Made by a program: the position numbers and the translations under genes | Shown here: positions 26,070 through 39,500 of the stretch, piece by piece | Position numbering within the stretch: position 1 is the stretch's first letter | How the letters are laid out: every line of letters begins with the position of its first letter | Notes under the pieces: model-generated | Told to the model about the DNA's origin: nothing | Databases searched by the model: none | What the model saw: the letters and a program-made list of their open reading frames with translations, nothing else | DNA from: Plecoglossus altivelis | Taxonomy: Eukaryota; Chordata; Actinopteri; Osmeriformes; Plecoglossidae | Length of the DNA stretch: 64,000 nt | Assembly: GCA_036571765.1 (NCBI GenBank) | Contig: BROE01000020.1 | Location: forward strand, 12,843,276 to 12,907,275 | Direction: 5' to 3'

Positions 26070-26569
26070 CCAGTGTTATGAAAATGCATACTATCATTTG
26101 TTTATTAAATTCGATATATTGGGCAATATGAAGTTTATTTTACTTTTTTATGAGAGCCCGTAAGACTTTTGCAATATCAAAATCTCAACATACCCAATTA
26201 TTCTCCGTTCAGAGTACTGTTTCCTTTTGTTGGTAAGACTAATAAAAGTTCTACTTCTTGTATTGGCAAGTATTGTCCACTCCAAATTATAGAGAACTCT
26301 GGGAATCCGGGTCATTAGGATGCCGCATGATGTCACATATCTGCAGAGAAAACACAATGATAACTAGTCAAGTATTCTCCACCATGCCGATTTGACTTCC
26401 TTTAGCATTTACAGCTTTTACTACACATGCCGTTAAATCACCTGCTGTGTTGTCTCATTCCAACAGATATTCGTACCCTTGATCTCGCACCTGCACTTGA
26501 CAAAAGTTGCCTTACTATCCATATGCCCGTGGCAAATCGACGGGAGGACAACCCCGCCAAACCAGCCAT
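25089..26569 (-). CDS. coq10a: Coenzyme Q-binding protein COQ10 homolog A
   Basis: START/polyketide-cyclase-like lipid-binding protein of the mitochondrial inner membrane; it binds coenzyme Q and is needed for its function in respiration. Minus-strand coding exons: 26442-26569, 26194-26340, 25642-25834, 25406-25507, 25089-25235 (128+147+193+102+147 nt), giving 238 aa. Exon 1 (MAGLAGLSSRRFATG...) is rich in Arg and Ser with no acidic residues, a good mitochondrial targeting peptide. It joins in phase to YVTSCGILM, a stretch seen at the same place in COQ10B. Next come TNKRKQYSERRIIGYSMQEM and VPWCKKS, then KLFNHLETIWRFSPGIPGYP and SFEFRSLLHSQLA, ending GPETKIPRELK. The sequence fits both COQ10A and COQ10B; the neighbours cs and ankrd52 decide for COQ10A. 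An intron carries the compound microsatellite at 25882-26069. Confidence 0.93.
25882..26069. repeat. Compound (GT)n-(AC/AT)n-(GT)n microsatellite
   Basis: A (GT)n run at about 25882-25914 is followed by alternating ACACACAC and ATATATAT blocks with a period near 20-22 bases (25915-26015), a pure AT run to about 26046 and a second (GT)n to about 26069. The middle AC blocks can pair with the GT flanks. It lies in the intron between coq10a exons 2 and 3. Confidence 0.95.
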
Positions 26570-27709
26570 TTGACTATTTTATCGATTCATCTTAATTGCA
26601 GGAAGAATTCCAAATGCAAAGGTACACACAAACATTGTATATTTGCCAACGTGGCTTTTCTAATAGCCTTCTACTGTACTACTAATGGAGTAACAATATT
26701 GGCTAGCCAGCTGCTGCTGCTTAGTTGGTCGCATTGATGTACTGAAGAGCTCAGTAATGTAGCCTAGAGATCATACTAATAGACAGTAGCTAACTAACAG
26801 TTGACGCTTCAGTCTATTTTGAATGCCGAGAGTGAATAACAGATTATTAACCTAACGAGACGGTCATTTTCGTCCATGATATAATATGTTACAGTGCTAG
26901 GTTTGTCGATAGTGCTAGTAATAGCAGTACTAGTTTGTTGAAGCAGTGCTAGCTAGATTAGCTATTCTAATGTTCCACCTAGGACAGATAGCTACACGCA
27001 CCGACTGGCACTGTATAGGCTAGCTTAGTCTAGTCATAAAAGCATGGCTAACTCAGTTTATTACGACACCCATTCAGATTTTAACTATAGCTTTTTCGGT
27101 CTCTGATATTTAAATAAAGTTGTCTGAGTCCATGCAAGCGAAATATGTGAAGACGCGTAGCTGTTGTCCGTTGATTTCATCAATCACTGGCTACCTCTAC
27201 CAAATCACTTGACTAAGTCCAACCGTGACCACGCCCACACTGTATTGCGCAAGTGTTTAACCACGTGACTTTTCATTCATCATTTCAGTCAATTTACAAA
27301 ATGAAATACTTGTTCCTAATGCTGTAGTGTGTGCTGATATCTTTCTCAGCTAACACTATGGTTCTTAGATATGTCCTACATCTGTCTAAAATAATTGAAA
27401 TGGTAGCCAACTCGCTTTCGAAATGGACTATGTGCACCACGCTGACTGGTTTTGTTGTGTAATGTGATGAAACTCCACAGGGTGTCGCTGTCTCTCATGC
27501 AACAATACTTTGAACAGGAGCATACATACGCAGCAGCCAGCTTCTCTTCTGTCAGAGCAATAAACAACAGCGAGCACAGGCGAATGAACGAATTCTTCCC
27601 CCGAAATCTGCTAGCTAGCTAGCAAACCACTCCACAAATTAAATAAGAATATCGCAATAACCCATCCACCCGACCCTAATGCAGGAGCTTCGGCCAGACT
27701 GACTGGGAG
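26570..27709. promoter_or_regulatory. Bidirectional promoter region, coq10a / ankrd52
   Basis: The start codons of the two genes point away from each other across 1140 bases. A cluster of textbook motifs sits mid-way: GC/KLF-type CACGCCCAC at 27230-27238, a perfect C/EBP-type palindrome TTGCGCAA at 27245-27252, and an E-box CACGTG at 27262-27267 within CCACGTGAC (USF/MITF/TFEB type). No other gene is seen. Transcription start sites are not defined by sequence alone. Confidence 0.6.
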
Positions 27710-30700
27710 ATGGGAATACTAAATATAATAGACCAGGTAGGTGGCTAGGTAGCTAACATGATAATAATGCTATTTTATTCGCAATTTGGTTAGCTAGCTA
27801 GAAGCTAACCAGCTACAACAACTAGCTGATCCGATGTTTCTTTCTTTACACATGTCCCTTATTCATTCAGTAATGGTCTTTATAAGATGGTTCATTTTAT
27901 GGGGCCGTTAAGAAGTAAAGTAGACCGCAAACACATGGAGCTAACTGGCTAACGATGATGCTACTTTACGGTGCGGATTAGATGATGTTTGGCCTGTGGA
28001 ACTCTAGCCTGCCGATTTAAGTCGTACAATGGCATTGCATGCAAGCCTTAAAACCGGTGACTAAGAAAATATTTGTTGTCTCTCTTTGCCTTGTGTTATT
28101 TGCTCGCTATCGTAGGTCGTCTGTATTGCTTTAATACGAATGTAGCAAGCTAACACATCCACAATCGCTACACGCCATTGGGTTTGCTGGCTAACACAAG
28201 TGTCACTTGTCAGACAAGAGTCAGCTGTGCTCGTTGTCTTCTCTGTAACCTATTTGTACAGCTAAGCAGACTCATGTAGGCTCGACTTTCTTGTATGTGT
28301 AACATGTATTCTCTAGTAATGCCTTTAATTATTTACACAGTCACAAACTAAAGTTTGCCCGTCAGTGTTTTTCAGGTGGATTGGTTGGGTTTAGAACCTT
28401 TTTTGGTTCCCAAATAGTGTTACATTACAACACTATTTGTGGCCTGGTGTTGAATTACAACTTTGTACAATTATCTAACTAGTTTAGTTAGCATAGCTAT
28501 CGTCCTATTAAGTATGATAGGTAAATATAATCTAGAAAAGAAAAGTGGGCAGATGCTAGTCTATGATTGTAGCCAAATGATTTGAGCCACGCACGTGATA
28601 TTTTACGGAACATAATAAGATGATAGCTATACCTATACATTCTGTAATTGTTAAAGATAGTCTTCTGTTAGTAAATCTATTCAGTGAAATGTTAACATTA
28701 TTATTTCTTTACAGCCTCCACTGGTCCAGGCGATATTCAACAGAAATATAGAAGAAGTGACGTTTTTGTTGCACACGAAGGAAGAAGTCAATGCACTGGT
28801 ATGATCAGTCGACTTCCTCACTTATTTTGGCATTTACACGATTTCTGGACGTGAACGTCGGATAACTAGCAAGGGATTATTTCCTTAAACAGGTGCATGG
28901 TTTGACCTGATTTGTCGCCTGCGAATTGAACGAGGCTGAGGTAACTCCAGATGAAAACTCAAGCCTTACTTGGTCTCAAAGGACAGTAAAAGTGATCAGA
29001 ATATGTTAATAGTCTGTGAACATGCGTATAACATTGCACTTGTGCACATGTATTTGAGCACAAGGAAATGTGAGCTTATAGTTAAGGGATTGATGTAAGG
29101 AAAAGCTTAGGGGATTGAAGGCTTCATGTCTGACATGCCAGTTCAGGGTTTTCACCCTTTCCACCTTCCGGTAATCTGACCACCTGGCTGGCTTGACGCT
29201 ATACTCAATGTCCATCAGCATGTACTCAATATTACAGTCACACTCTCAACAATTAAATGGAGAGGTGGCTGATGTTGAGAAGGGTGTGTAGAAATGGGAA
29301 AGTATCTTCTAAAGTGGAGTGAAAGTCCCAGATTGCTGAGTGCATGCTTTCCATGAGCAATTGTAGAGATATGGCCTTTTGCCAAGGTGTTAGTTAAAGA
29401 CCTGCAATTTGTCAGTTGTCAGAAAAAAAACATTAAATAAATTGCTATTGAATATCAATAGCCTATACTTTAAAATTGAATTAATGTTTGTGCAGACGTC
29501 ATGACATATTTAGGCCCTTTTGGCATGTGGTTATTGTCTATTGTCAATTCATTCCAATCAGTTTAAGGAGACTTGGATCGATTAGCTTTAAACGTGATAA
29601 TCTGTTTACAAAACATTTTGAAATGAATCTTGTTTAAAAATAAATCCAGGTTGAATGCGTCCTGTTGCTAGGCACAACCATATTTGTTAATAATTATAAT
29701 AGTGGGGTAAGGCTTTAATGGTATGTGAGCTGTTGAGTGGCCTATACAACTACAAGTGCATTGTGAGTGGCTAGGTAGGTTAGCAGTCCGAGTGTAGTTG
29801 TCGTCCAAATTGTCTTGTGGTATAATATTGTTGGTCTGTCTCTATGCATTGTCAATACCATTTATTGCATTGGAATCATTATTTCAGTTGTTTTCTAAAT
29901 GATTAATTTCAGAACAAATAATACATGTAATAGTGCTCCTTGGTGATGGCAGTTTTCTGTTTATTCTGTCAGGACCAAGATCGCCGTACTCCCTTACATG
30001 CTGCTGCTTGTTTGGGAGATGTTCACATTATGGACCTCCTCATTAATTCAGGTAACCTTTTATTAGACTGGGTCATTATATCCGCCTGAATGCATCTCAT
30101 TCCACTTTTTGTTATGTAGAGTCGAAGTTGCTTAATGTGTCCTCTTCTTGCTTGTGTTCTTAGGTGCTAGTGTTAATGCTAAGGACCAAGGTTGGCTTAC
30201 TCCCCTGCATCGAGCAGCTGCCTCACGAAACGAAGTAAGATGAACATACATGTGTTTATTGTGAAATGTCTACGAATATGATATATATACGAATGTGTTT
30301 CCTACAAGTGCACAGTATTTATTACAGAGTTAACAATACATGGAAATATGGATTATCCTACAAATGAACTGGAGTGGTTTAAATGTGGTTGGTTCACATT
30401 CTTGATTATCTGCTTCATCTTCCAGAAGGCCCTGGCACTCTTGCTGAAGCAGGGGGCAGAGGTCAACGCACGGGACAAATTCTGGCAGACACCACTGCAT
30501 GTGGCTGCCGCTAACCGGGCCACACGTTGTGCTGAGGCGCTGATACCTCATCTTAGCAGCCTGAATGTGGCTGACCGTTCTGGCCGAACGGCCCTACACC
30601 ACGCAGCACACAGCGGACATTTAGAGGTCAGCGAGGGGTCAAACTTTAGGAGCTTTGGCCATAGAATTTCACCTGCTCCTCATCAACATTTTAGATGTAA

Positions 30701-33700
30701 AAGGGTTGTGTGCTGAAATGCTTGTTGTGTTGCAATGTTTGTTCCACCCCCTAGATGGTGAATCTGCTCCTGAACAAAGGGGCCAACCTGAGTGCCAGTG
30801 ATAAGAAAGAAAGACAGCCTATTCACTGGGCTGCATACCTGGGTAAGATGGACCACAAAATGACTGTGTACAAAGGTTTGAGCGTACGTACGTGTACGAA
30901 GTGATTCATTTAATAGTTTTTTTTTCACGAATATTTTTGGTGTACTTACTCAGGGCATCTTGAGATGGTTAAGCTGTTGGTGTCTCGCAATGCTGATGCT
31001 GTCTGCAAGGACAAGCGTGGGTACACCCCGCTCCATGCTGCTGCTGCCAGTGGCCAGATTGAGGTTGTCAAGTACATGCTGAGGCTAGGTGCAGAGGTGA
31101 GAGTGCTTATACATTTACCTCATCAACAAGCTTTTGCACCAGATATGATCATGCTCTCTTATTTCTTGTGCTAATGATTTTCTCTACATGTTCTGTGCCT
31201 TTAGATCGACGAGCCTAATGCCTTTGGAAACACGGCCCTCCACATGGCCTGCTATACAGGTCAGGAGGCAGTGGCCAGTGATCTGGTGAATCGTGGTGCC
31301 AATGTGAACCAGCCCAACCACCGTGGCTGTACACCGCTGCACCTGGCTGCTGTCTCCACCAATGGGGCGCTCTGCCTTGAGTTACTTGTCAATAACGGTG
31401 CCGATGTCAACATGCAGGTGAGGACCTTTGGAATTGTTTGCTGCTTCTAATACGTTATAGCATGTCTGATGAGGGCTTGAGATGACTCGCTTATTGTTGT
31501 AAGACAAATTCAAATGGTTTCTTTGGATTGACACATTCATGTGCGGCATGTCATTTCTGTTCCAGAGTAAAGAAGGGAAGAGCCCTTTGCACATGGCCGC
31601 CATACATGGGCGCTTCACCCGTTCCCAGATCCTCATCCAGAATGGTAAGAACATGCTGCAATTCAGACGCCAAACAAATGCTCTCTCCTTCCCACCGCTC
31701 AAACCTAGCAACCTAACCTTAGCAACCACTGTTAACTCACACCATGGCATCTCCTGACTGTGCAGAGCTCTCTTTGACCCAGAGCGTCTTTTCCATGCTC
31801 TCTTCTATGTGTGCAGGTGGGGAGATCGACTGTGTGGATAAATATGGCAATACCCCTCTTCATGTTGCTGCTAAGCATGGTCATGAGCTTCTGATCAGCA
31901 CTCTTATGACAAACGGTGCTGACACAGCCAGGTACCATCTCTCTTTCAGTGACACACGCAGACACATCCACATCCACAGCCACTTGACCATCTTCATCAC
32001 TCTGTTGTTTCTTGCTCTCTCAGACAAGGAATTCACGGGATGTTTCCATTGCATCTGGCTGTGCTCTACGGGTTTTCAGACTGTTGTCGCAAGTTACTCT
32101 CCTCAGGTGAGATATCTAGTACTGCCTGCTGTAGGCCTTGACGAGTCAGTGTGAAACTGTGTCCGTCATACATTGAATAACTTTGCATGTGTCTTTCTGT
32201 AATTGGTCAAATTCTAAACAGACATTATAGTTTCCTGGTTATACTGGATATGTTTACTGAATCAGACATCCCTTCCTGTTTGCGTCCCCCACAGGTCAGC
32301 TGTACAGCATAGTATCATCTCTGAGCAACGAGCATGTGCTGTCAGCCGGTTTTGACATAAACACACCAGACACTATGGGGAGGACCTGCCTGCACGCTGC
32401 TGCCTCTGGAGGGTGAGGCCTCGCTCTCGGTCTCTCTCTCTCTCTCTGTCTCTCTCTCTCTGTCTGTCTCTCTCTTTGTATTTCTCTCAGTCTCTGTCTG
32501 TTTCCAAATGAAGTACTTCATACTGATAAGAAAACACTCATGTATATGAACTACATATTTTTCTTCCCACAGAAATGTTGAATGTCTTAACTTGCTATTG
32601 AGCAGCGGTGCAGACTTAAGTAAAAAGGACAAATTGGGAAAGTAAGCAGCACACATACATTTCCTCCAAGCCCCTCCCCTTCCCCCCTACAAGTGTTACA
32701 CCTCTTCTGTCTCGTCTCTCCTCAGAGCTCCTTTGCACTACGCTGCAGCCAATGGGAGCTACCAGTGCACAGTGTCCCTGGTGAGTGCTGGTGCTGAGGT
32801 GAACGAGCTGGACCAGAAGGGATGCAGCCCTTTGCACTATGCCGCTGCCTCACAGACCTTCCGCCGGTGAGAGAGGAAACATGCATGCACACCTGCTTTT
32901 AAGAGTTTAAGACTACAGAGTTTTTGTAATAGTCATCGCTGCAGTCAAAGTCCAGTAATGAAGAAAAACATTGGGATTTCTCCACAAACATGGCATGTGT
33001 GCGATGAGTTCTGTGTGTTTATATTTTAGAGTGGACAGACATTACTCTGCCAACAGCCAAAGTGAGGAGAGGGAAAAGGAGGCTTTCTTGTAAGTCCGAT
33101 AAAAGTGGGGGGAAAAACACATTCTTGAGTCTTCTCCAATCAAAACGTCTCAGATTTTTTTTAATGGCTAAATTCCTTGTGTTTGTTTGTGGGTGTAGTT
33201 GTCTAGAGTACCTGTTGGATAACGGCGCTGACCCAGCCCTGAGGAATAGCAAAGGCTACAGTGCGGTCCACTATGCAGCTGCCCATGGCAACAAGCAAAA
33301 CCTGGAGCTGGTGAGTGGCTCTCTCGCTCGCTCTCTCGCTCTCTCTCTGACTCGTTGACCATGTATGTCAAGCTGTACCTGGGCCATTACGTCTCACATA
33401 CAACAGCTTTGTTCGTTTGCTTTTGATACTTGTAACTAAAAACTATTTTGGATCCTCAGCTTCTGGAGATGTCCTTCAACTGTTTGGGAGAAGTGGAGAG
33501 CAACGTTCCTGTCAGTCCTTTGCACTTAGCTGTGAGTAGCCTAACACCTCAGTAGCTTCATGTCCACTGGCTCCATGCTTCCTTACTTCTGTCCTTCCTT
33601 TCTTGTCTTGAAATATTTACACACAAGTTTTGGTGGATGTTGTGGGGATGTTAATATCTGCAGATCTTCTCTGTCAGTCCTTCTTATTCTGTAACTTCCA

Positions 33701-36550
33701 CCCTTCAGGCTTATAATGGTCACTGTGAGGCCCTGAGGGTGCTGTCGGAGACCCTGGTCAGTCTGGACGTGAGGGACCTAGGCGGTCGCACTGCCCTCTA
33801 CCTAGCTGCTCAGAGGGGCCATGCCCAGTGTGTGGAGGTGCTGCTTGGACAAGGGGCCTCCTGTTTGCTGAAAGAGTATCAACGCAAGTGGACCCCTCTC
33901 CACGTCGCAGGTGTGTGCATTTCAGCGCCAGATTCTCAAAGCTCATAGCAGGTGTTTGGGTTATGTGTATCAAGGCTTATGGCAATATTTGACTTAACTA
34001 CATGGCGTAGGTGTGTGTCTATTAAATCCTGATTTGAATGGCAAGTGTGAGAGTGCTTGTATGTTTTCCAGACCTTGTGTCAATATTTAACCCTTGTCCT
34101 CATCCAGCTGCCAGTGGCCAGACCGAGTGCCTGCTCAAGCTTGTCAACAGAGGAGAGAAGGCTGACGTCATCGACATGACAGACGTCCAGGGACAGTGAG
34201 TCACCCAGCTTACACATCATCAAATCATTATCCAACTTGTTTGACCATGGGGGATACATAAATTGGGATGACGGTGCGTGTTTGAAGGGAAAACAAATGC
34301 TTGTAACTTTTCACAAGGCAGGTTCTGGTTTGGTTTCAGTTTATTTACTAGTCATTACGATGTTTCCAGGAGACTAAAGCTGTGGTTTTCTTCGTGCAGA
34401 ACGGCCCTTATGCTGGCAGCTCTGGGCAGTCACACTGATTGTGTACACATCTTGCTGGAGAAAGGAGCAAGCCCTGATGCCACAGATAAAAAAGGCCGCA
34501 CTGCTCTACACAGAGCTGTGAGTAACACAAACCCTAGTCCAGGTTTGGCATTTCTCATGTTAGCATTCTTCTGCCATCTGGATACATGTATCTTCAACTT
34601 TTGTTTCTTCTTTGCTTCTTTGCCAGGCTGTCATGGGCAGTGAGGATTGTGTGTCGGCCATATTGGAGCATGAAGCCTCTGCTCTGTGCAGGGACTCTCG
34701 GGGGCGGACCGCCTTGCACCTGGCTGCTTCTTGTGGCCACAGTGAGCTGCTCCGCAGCCTGCTGCAGGCAGCCACATGTGCAGACCCCCTGGACTACCTG
34801 TTGGACTTCAGTGGTTACACACCATCCCACTGGGCCGCCTACCACGGTCAGACCCGGCCCCCCACCCCCACCCTGACGAGAAGACGTGTCGTCACGGTTT
34901 CGCTTTTTAATCAAAATGAAGTTTGAAAAACATGTAATACGTTCTTAATTTGTGTCTCTTTTTGTCCCTCTCAGGACATGAGGACTGTTTGGAGATTTTA
35001 CTTGAACACAAACCATTTAGTATCCAGGAAGGAAACACTTTTACCCCATTGCACTGTGCTCTGTAGGTACCGCCTGTATACGTCCTCCCCCCATGACTCC
35101 CTGTACTCCTCCTTTAATTAGTTGGTCAGAAGACTCTGTCTCATCAAAGGTTTTCCCCTCCCCCCCTGTGCAGAATAAATGGCCATGATGGTGCTGCTGA
35201 AATACTACTCGAGACAGTTGGAGCTCAGATGGTCAACATCAGAGATCCTAAAGGAAGGTGTGTCTTTATATTATCATGGGTGCTTGTAGTTTTGTCTCCA
35301 CATGGCTTTTCTACTGAACAGTAAGGTGTAATCAGATAATCATATATACATTTGTTGATGTCTGCTGTGCTGTGCTTGAAGGACCCCTTTGCATGCTGCT
35401 GCCTATTCGGAGAGTGTTGCAGGCCTCCAGCTGGTCTTGGCCCACGGGGCAGAGATCAATGCAGTGGACCAATCAGGACGCTCCGCCCTCATGGTTGCCG
35501 CTGACAGTGGACATACCGCAGCCGTCGGTAAATTCAATTTGATAGCCATGTCTCATTTTAACCTAATGTAAACAGAGACACAACTATAGAGTCAACTCCG
35601 TAAGGTTTGTGTTTGTAAGAGATGTACCGTTGCAACCATTCAGAAATCCTGCTGCACCAGGCCAAAGCAGATCTTACTCTGCTGGATGCCAACGACAACA
35701 CAGCTCTTCACCTGGCCTGCAGCAAGGTCAGTTCAGGGACAGCACTACCTCTGCCAACAGCAGCTTCAAAATAAACGTCTTAAACTGGACAGGGAGCTGT
35801 GCTTATCCTTTGATATTCTCTTTGCAGGCGCATGAGATGTGTGCTCTGTTGATCCTGGGAGAAATCAGTGAACCCTCTCTCATCAATGCAACGAACACTG
35901 CACTGCAAATGTGAGTCGTTGTCTCAGGGTTTGAATACAATAGGAATAATAGGCTCTAAATGGGAAAAGGAACCATCTGTGACTTTATTCTCGTTTTTGC
36001 CTTAATTTGGGACATATGACATATTTCTTTCCTCCTTCCTTTAGGCCCCTTCATATCGCCGCAAGGAACGGTCTGGCCACAGTTGTGCAGGTGCTGCTCA
36101 GCCGAGGGGCAGCCGTCATGGCGGTGGATGAGGAGGGTGAGTCACCCCACTTTCGGTTAGTTGTTTTTAAAAAATTCATTTGAAAGCAAATTGAGATTAA
36201 TGACGTACATGATATTCACAAAAATTGAGGTGTAATGAGGCTTCATTGTTAAAGTGAAGATGTTTATTTTTTGAATCGTTTAATTTCTCTCAGGCCACAC
36301 CCCAGCACTAGCATGTGCTCCTAATAAAGATGTGGCTGACTGCCTGGCCCTGATCCTCTCCACCATGAAGCCTTTCCCTCCCAAAGATGCTAGTGCTGCT
36401 GCTGTCGCTGCCTCCCACTTCAGCCTCAACCTGCTGAAGCATTGTGGCATCGCCGCCACCTGCGGGCCTCTACCCAACGGCAACCTGCGTCACGCCTACG
36501 CCAAGGACCACAACGGCACCATCGGCCTCGACGGCTGCCTCACTGAGTGA
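27710..36550 (+). CDS. ankrd52: Ankyrin repeat domain 52, PP6 regulatory subunit C
   Basis: Scaffold subunit of protein phosphatase 6, in the ANKRD28/44/52 family; ANKRD52-PPP6C acts on phosphorylated Argonaute 2 in human cells. There are 28 coding exons, starting 27710-27736, 28715-28798, 29973-30051, 30164-30234, 30426-30626, 30755-30842, 30954-31096, 31205-31417, 31566-31644, 31817-31931, 32024-32106, 32295-32412, 32573-32641, 32726-32866, 33030-33089, 33199-33310, 33460-33531, 33709-33910, 34108-34195, 34400-34517, 34627-34846, 34975-35062, 35174-35257, 35382-35527, 35644-35726, 35828-35910, 36045-36136, 36294-36550. They total 3216 nt and give 1071 aa (human 1076) with all phases consistent. 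It begins MGILNIIDQPPLVQAIF and is almost entirely ankyrin repeats (TPLHxAAxxG). A short charged linker near 33030-33089 interrupts them. The C-terminus is NGTIGLDGCLTE, as in human. The fish protein has an Ala-rich run (DASAAAVAASH) before SLNLLKHCGIAA. Confidence 0.97.
28411..28439. repeat. Perfect 11-bp hairpin
   Basis: CAAATAGTGTT and AACACTATTTG pair fully around a 7-base loop in ankrd52 intron 1. Possible remnant of a small transposon end, or chance. Confidence 0.5.
32425..32490. repeat. (CT)n-rich intronic tract
   Basis: A CT-rich run with TGTCTCTC interruptions lies in an ankrd52 intron, directly after the donor at 32412. Confidence 0.85.
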
Positions 36551-39500
36551 GAGGAATCCCCTGCTCCCCTAGTCCCCCTCTTCTACCCCCTCATATCTCT
36601 TGAAGCTCCCTTTAGGATCAGCAGTGATCCAGGGGGATCTTCTACTCCTAAAACACACAAGAGCAGGAATATACTTAGATTCACATGCGTGCGTGTCTGT
36701 ATATGCGTGTGTCTACCTGTGTGTTTGTTGATTACTCCCTGATGAGTGCAGTCAAACCTATATGCAATTATTTGCCTCTCTCCTCTGTGTTGTTTGTCTG
36801 GAGCTAGGGTATTCTCAGACGCTCCCCCTCATGGTGCAGGAGAACGCACATCACTAATTGATCATTTGTAATTGCTTCATTCTTCTGAGATGGTCTTCAA
36901 AAAGTTGTGTGTCTGTTTGGTTACATTAACAAATGCACTTAGCATGTGTGACTGACAGCTATGGATCATATACTAGGTTTAGTTTTATGCTGAAATATAA
37001 GTACATTTCTAGTTGACTGTTGATAGAGGAATTTACCAAAAAAAACAATATAGTTAGAACACTGACTTCACAGAAAGAAAATTTGCTCCACCACCCAACT
37101 AGAAATGTCTTCTCTAACCAAATGGTGCAATATTCAATTATCCTCTTGTTCTAGGCCTCTCTTTAAAGACAATTTCAAAATGGGAGGAAGAGAGAAAGAT
37201 TGGTTTGACTGTACAGGGAAGTTTTGGAAGGGTGAGTGCTCTGAAGGGAAGCCCCATATGTGATGACTTGCTAGTGCTCACACACCCAGGGTTTGGACCC
37301 AAAAGGTCACCTAAATATTCCTTATTGGCTCAGGTGATTTACTAGGCACCTTTTCAGGTCTCTTGTGTCTATGATTAACAACGCTTGCCTGCATATACGT
37401 GGAGGAGGATCAAACTGTTTTGGTCATTAGAAGTGATTTATAGGTTTTAAAACAAAGAGTAAATACATCCGCAAATACATGACACAAGATATCATAGAGA
37501 CGATTGGTTTACAAGATGAATGAAAATGACAAAGCCTCCTTGGGTTTTCTACATAGTCTCCCTCCTAAATTCACATGAAAATGTGGGTCTGCTCAAACCC
37601 CACTGCTGTTGTTGACTATTAACTGCAATTGACCACGCTATATTTGCAGCATAAGGTGTGTCTTGAAAGTTTCAAAACAATTTAAACATGTTGTGCCTAT
37701 GGAAAACAGAGAATTACTGAGGGGGGGAAATGGACCTGATGTTCTCTATCCTCTGACCCAGCACCTTATTCCTGATTGTTTGAGACTTAATAAGAGAACA
37801 ATTCTAGAGCTACATTTATAAAACAATACAACCCTGATTCAGAAATGGGAGAAGCACACATACTGTTTATGATCGATAAGCTATATTATTGTTGTGTGTT
37901 TATGTTGTTACATGTTTAAGCATTGTCAACAACAGATTCATTAGTCAATTATAGTTGCACAGTAGAGCCGTACATCTAGTAGGACAGTGAAAGTGTTGTC
38001 AATATAGCTGCTAAAATACCGCCTTTTATTTTTGTATGACTTCTATTCAGTTTTCATCAAAGTAGATCTTAAGTCAGTCTTTTTAAATCAGAAGCAATAT
38101 TCACACAGTGTATAATTTATTTTATTCTTCTATTAACTGTTGTCACAAGGTTTTTCGTTATTTTTGCCTAATTAAGAAGTAACTAAAAGGTTTTTGAAGG
38201 GATTTGATTGCACTCTACCTCCAAAGATGAAATGAAGTGTTATCAATAGGAGTGCATAGATTTGATCAGCAATCTACCAAAGGTTCTGTTTTGAAATCTA
38301 CTGTCCTTCCAAGGACACTTTTACTTGTTTTGTTGTTTTGTTATTTTGTCTTGTCAAACAGCCATTGACGTTGTAAATAATGATCCTCCATTATTCACTG
38401 AGTGGGCATGTTATGTAAGATCTTAACCATTTTGGCTAGTAGACAAGGTCAAATGTCTTGTCTTTTGACATTTCATTTGGACTCTTCTATTATTTATTTC
38501 AAGCTTTAATAATTCAACTTATTGACCTCACTTTTGTCAACTCTACAGATTTAGCATATTTTATTGACTGAACAAGGATGGAATTTGTGACATGGGCATC
38601 TGCTAAAACGTTTTTGCATTTCAATTTCTCTCAATTCTCCACGGTTTACCTTGTTGCTATTGGTAGTTATCATCTTCTGTTCTGTTTTGAAGATTTCCTA
38701 AAAAGGAAGACAACTTGCAGTTAGAAATCATTTAAATCTGACAGTATTTAATCCCATTCATCAACCTTGTGTTTGATTGGGAACTTCAAACACAGATGTA
38801 TTTGCCTCTAAAGTCCTGGCCTGTGATGAACCTCAGTGTGTATGCAGCTTCATCTTTTACTCAATAAGTAAAGTTAGGGTTAGCATCATTTAAAATGTAC
38901 AAAGTGAAATAGTTCAAACTTCCTTTTTCCCCGATCTGCAGTTCTGTTAGTGTTCTGTTAGTCTTTTGAGTTCAATAGTGTTACAGGTGCAGCTTGTTTG
39001 AGAGTTCCTAACAGCAAAAAAAAAAAGAAAAAGAAAAAAACATTGTCTTGGGGTATTGCTAAAATTGGAAATTGTAGTTATTTATGGATGGCAAATTTTG
39101 TAACATTTTTGAGAAGACAATCAGTTTATTATTACAAGGGCTCTTAAATGTGTCTGAAATGCTCCCTGTTTTACTTTTATTTTAAGTATGTGTGCTTGCT
39201 TCCATTTCTCCCCTGCAACAAAAGGAACATTATAGTTGTCTTGTGGTAGAGTTACCAGTAACTCCGAGAAGTCAAGTAACTCCACTGAAAACCGAAAACC
39301 TCTTGGTTCCTTTGTTGTAATTTCTTGTTTGACATGTTCTGTCTTATCAGTTATGCAATGAACCCTAGAACTGTTCTCTTTAAATGGATTATCAGTAACA
39401 TTTATGGCATCTCTGTAGATGTACATACTAGTCAAAACGAATAACACTGATGCATCCATTTCTTGAATCATTGCAACTTGAGATTCATTGTTAGGTCCTG

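Noticed and set aside
25799..26163. Open frames with Tyr-Ile-His and Cys-Val repeats
   Set aside because: Produced by the compound GT/AT microsatellite in the coq10a intron.
26867..26884. Alternative coq10a first exon starting MDENDRLV
   Set aside because: It can join in phase, but its peptide is acidic and has no targeting character; the exon at 26442-26569 has a better peptide and donor.
34560..34914. Minus-strand frames of 70-106 codons opposite ankrd52
   Set aside because: Shadows of GC-rich ankyrin exons; no independent motif.
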